Shown: piece by piece, positions 5,621 to 6,057 of the stretch
Layout: each line of letters starts with the position of its first letter
How positions within the stretch are numbered: the first letter of the stretch is position 1
Assembly (NCBI RefSeq): GCF_000955975.1
Contig: NZ_JYJF01000190.1
Location: forward strand, 1 to 6,057
Direction: 5' to 3'
DNA: 6,057 bases
Source: Saccharothrix sp. ST-888
GTDB taxonomy: Bacteria > Actinomycetota > Actinomycetes > Streptomycetales > Streptomycetaceae
Translations under genes and position numbers: made by a program
Notes under the pieces: generated by a model
What the model saw: the letters and a program-made list of their open reading frames with translations, nothing else
The model's database searches: none
Told to the model about the DNA's origin: nothing

Positions 5621-5650
5621 AAAAACGACAGGCAACTCAGGTTGCCGTCG
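5621..5650 (-). terminator. Intrinsic-terminator-like hairpin with T5 tail, reading toward the LAL regulator
   Basis: Read on the - strand, CGACGGCAAC pairs across a CTGA tetraloop with GTTGCC, a bulged T, then GTCG, giving 10 bp with one bulge (5626-5650). TTTTT follows directly at 5625-5621. This is the classic Rho-independent layout, unusual in such GC-rich DNA. It lies about 275 nt upstream of the regulator start on the same strand, so it either ends an unseen - strand transcript, attenuates a long regulator leader, or insulates the regulator. It is not placed after any recognised gene. Confidence 0.5.
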
Positions 5651-5656
5651 TCTGTC

Positions 5657-5670
5657 GAGTCGCGAGACTC
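5657..5670. repeat. Short hairpin GAGTC-GCGA-GACTC
   Basis: A perfect 5-bp stem closes on GCGA on the + strand, a GNRA-type tetraloop if transcribed in that direction. It starts 6 nt from the terminator-like hairpin. The combination suggests a structured leader or small RNA, but I recognise no known riboswitch. Confidence 0.35.
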
Positions 5671-5741
5671 CGAAGGGTGAAGTGGCCGGAGTGTCAGTGG
5701 CTTAATCAAGTCATCAGGTCAGCCGGATGACTCACTCGAAT

Positions 5742-5770
5742 CGCCGGGAACCGACCCGGCGGCGTATTTT
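5742..5770 (+). terminator. Stem-loop followed by TATTTT in the leader or promoter of the Asn-rich gene
   Basis: CGCCGGG at 5742-5748 pairs with CCCGGCG at 5755-5761 across a 6-nt loop. GCGTATTTT follows at 5762-5770, so on the + strand it looks like a modest intrinsic terminator. It ends about 70 nt before the ATG at 5842. If transcription starts upstream it could attenuate that gene; otherwise it is a 20-bp inverted operator or insulates the gene. Confidence 0.4.
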
Positions 5771-5830
5771 GCAGAGAATATCCTCGTAATCAAATTTGGC
5801 TACGAATCAATTTCATCAGTGCTCAGCGGG

Positions 5831-5836
5831 AAGGGA
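5831..5836 (+). promoter_or_regulatory. Ribosome binding site of the Asn-rich secreted protein
   Basis: AAGGGA lies 5 nt before the ATG at 5842. The match is moderate and the spacing slightly short, but it is the only purine-rich tract next to the only ATG that gives a complete signal peptide. Confidence 0.55.
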
Positions 5837-5841
5837 TCATC

Positions 5842-6057
5842 ATGTTTAGCAAATTTACAAAGCGTACGGCGTTGCTGACGGCATCAGCTGCGCTGGTTGC
5901 AGCAGGCGCCATGACTCCCACCGTCGCCTTCGCCGCCCCGGCGCCTACAGGCATTCACGCGATGGTGCCGAATGATAACGGCGGCAATAATAACAACAAC
6001 AATAACAACAACAACGGCCGGGGTGGCAACAACAACAACAATAACAACAACAACGGC
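5842..6057 (+). CDS. Secreted polyasparagine repeat protein, 3' truncated by window edge
   Basis: An open frame runs from the ATG at 5842 to the end of the window without a stop, giving 72 residues of an unknown total. Residues 1-31 form a textbook Sec signal peptide: basic n-region MFSKFTKR, hydrophobic Ala/Leu/Val core (9-23), and VAFA before a likely cut at A31/A32. A short linker (APAPTGIHAMVPNDNGG, 32-48) follows. Then come ten Asn (49-58), GRGG (59-62), nine Asn (63-71) and Gly72, so the mature protein is low-complexity and probably extended or self-associating. No cell-wall anchor or catalytic motif is visible yet. Early codons TTT, AAA, ACA, GCA, TCA and GTT are rare in GC-rich actinomycetes. 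I do not recognise the family. A surface or matrix protein, an adhesive or aggregating protein, or the leader part of a longer enzyme with an Asn-rich linker are all possible. It is divergent from the LAL regulator. Confidence 0.8.
   Translation, partial: MFSKFTKRTALLTASAALVAAGAMTPTVAFAAPAPTGIHAMVPNDNGGNNNNNNNNNNGRGGNNNNNNNNNG
5992..6057 (+). repeat. 39-bp tandem repeat encoding N9-G-R-G-G units
   Basis: The 27 bases at 5992-6018 recur exactly at 6031-6057, a period of 39 bp (13 codons). Each copy is AAC codons interrupted by one AAT at the same place and ends in GGC. The intervening 12 bases encode R-G-G-N. The identical AAT position shows segmental duplication rather than simple AAC slippage. 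The array is cut by the window edge. Confidence 0.75.

Larger units (their letters stand above)
5349..5841. other. Divergent intergenic region, 493 nt, rich in direct and inverted repeats
   Basis: This region separates the start of the - strand LAL regulator from the + strand Asn-rich secreted protein and should hold both promoters. I find no convincing coding sequence: open frames across it lack ribosome binding sites or run on into the wrong frame of the regulator. GC content falls from left to right and is lowest at about 5765-5820. No -35/-10 pair stands out; a weak TTGCAG (5769-5774) with AAATTT (5792-5797) is the best seen for the + strand. The repeats are listed separately: GATCCAG x2, GGGGTG x4, and inverted repeats at 5472-5483, 5542-5562, 5566-5582, 5626-5650, 5657-5670 and 5742-5761. 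Confidence 0.6.

Noticed and set aside
5197..5709. 170-residue - strand open frame from a TTG at 5709
   Set aside because: It overlaps the first 150 bases of the LAL gene out of frame, starts with a TTG lacking a good ribosome site, and contains the terminator-like hairpin.
5422..5730. 102-residue + strand open frame in the divergent intergenic region
   Set aside because: The GTG start lacks a ribosome binding site, the product has no recognisable features, and the frame crosses the GGGGTG array and several hairpins, which fits a non-coding regulatory region better.
5986..6057. AAC-rich stretch as a CRISPR or non-coding microsatellite
   Set aside because: It is in frame with a complete signal peptide and ribosome site, encodes a regular Asn/Gly/Arg pattern, and has no spacer structure.

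Overview
This window comes from a high-GC actinomycete, most probably Streptomyces or Kitasatospora (Streptomycetaceae). The reasons are the very strong G/C bias at third codon positions in the left half, GTG and TTG starts behind GGAGG-type ribosome binding sites, and a large LAL-type (ATPase plus LuxR helix-turn-helix) regulator. No species-level marker is present.

Left half, about 1-2420, all on the + strand and very GC-rich. It starts with the 3' part of an LCM/TcmP-type S-adenosylmethionine-dependent O-methyltransferase, which ends at 566. A GC hairpin and a 207-nt gap follow. The gap carries an ECF-sigma-like promoter motif and an iron-box-like 19-mer. Next is a DedA-family membrane protein (774-1436), and closely behind it a Gfo/Idh/MocA-family NAD(P)-dependent oxidoreductase (1496-2419, or from 1463). 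The last two look co-transcribed.

Middle, 2420-2756. This is a convergent gap of 337 nt with no convincing gene. Its composition drops visibly from about 2520 onward, and it contains a near-perfect palindrome and a larger hairpin. It may mark the edge of a more recently acquired block.

Right half. A single large - strand gene (5348-2757) encodes an 863-residue LAL regulator with an N-terminal AAA/NACHT-like ATPase with Walker A and B motifs, a long helical middle, and a C-terminal LuxR HTH. Upstream of it lies a 493-nt divergent intergenic region (5349-5841) dense with repeats: phased direct repeats, several inverted repeats, and an intrinsic-terminator-like hairpin with a T5 tract pointing toward the regulator gene.

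On the far side of that region, on the + strand from 5842 to the window end, is the start of an open gene with no stop codon in view. It encodes a secreted protein: a Sec signal peptide followed by long polyasparagine runs separated by Gly/Arg spacers, built from a 39-bp tandem repeat. Its codon use is unusually AT-rich for the host.

The most intriguing unit is therefore the divergent pair of LAL regulator and Asn-rich secreted repeat protein with the structured region between them. That the regulator controls this protein is inference from position only.
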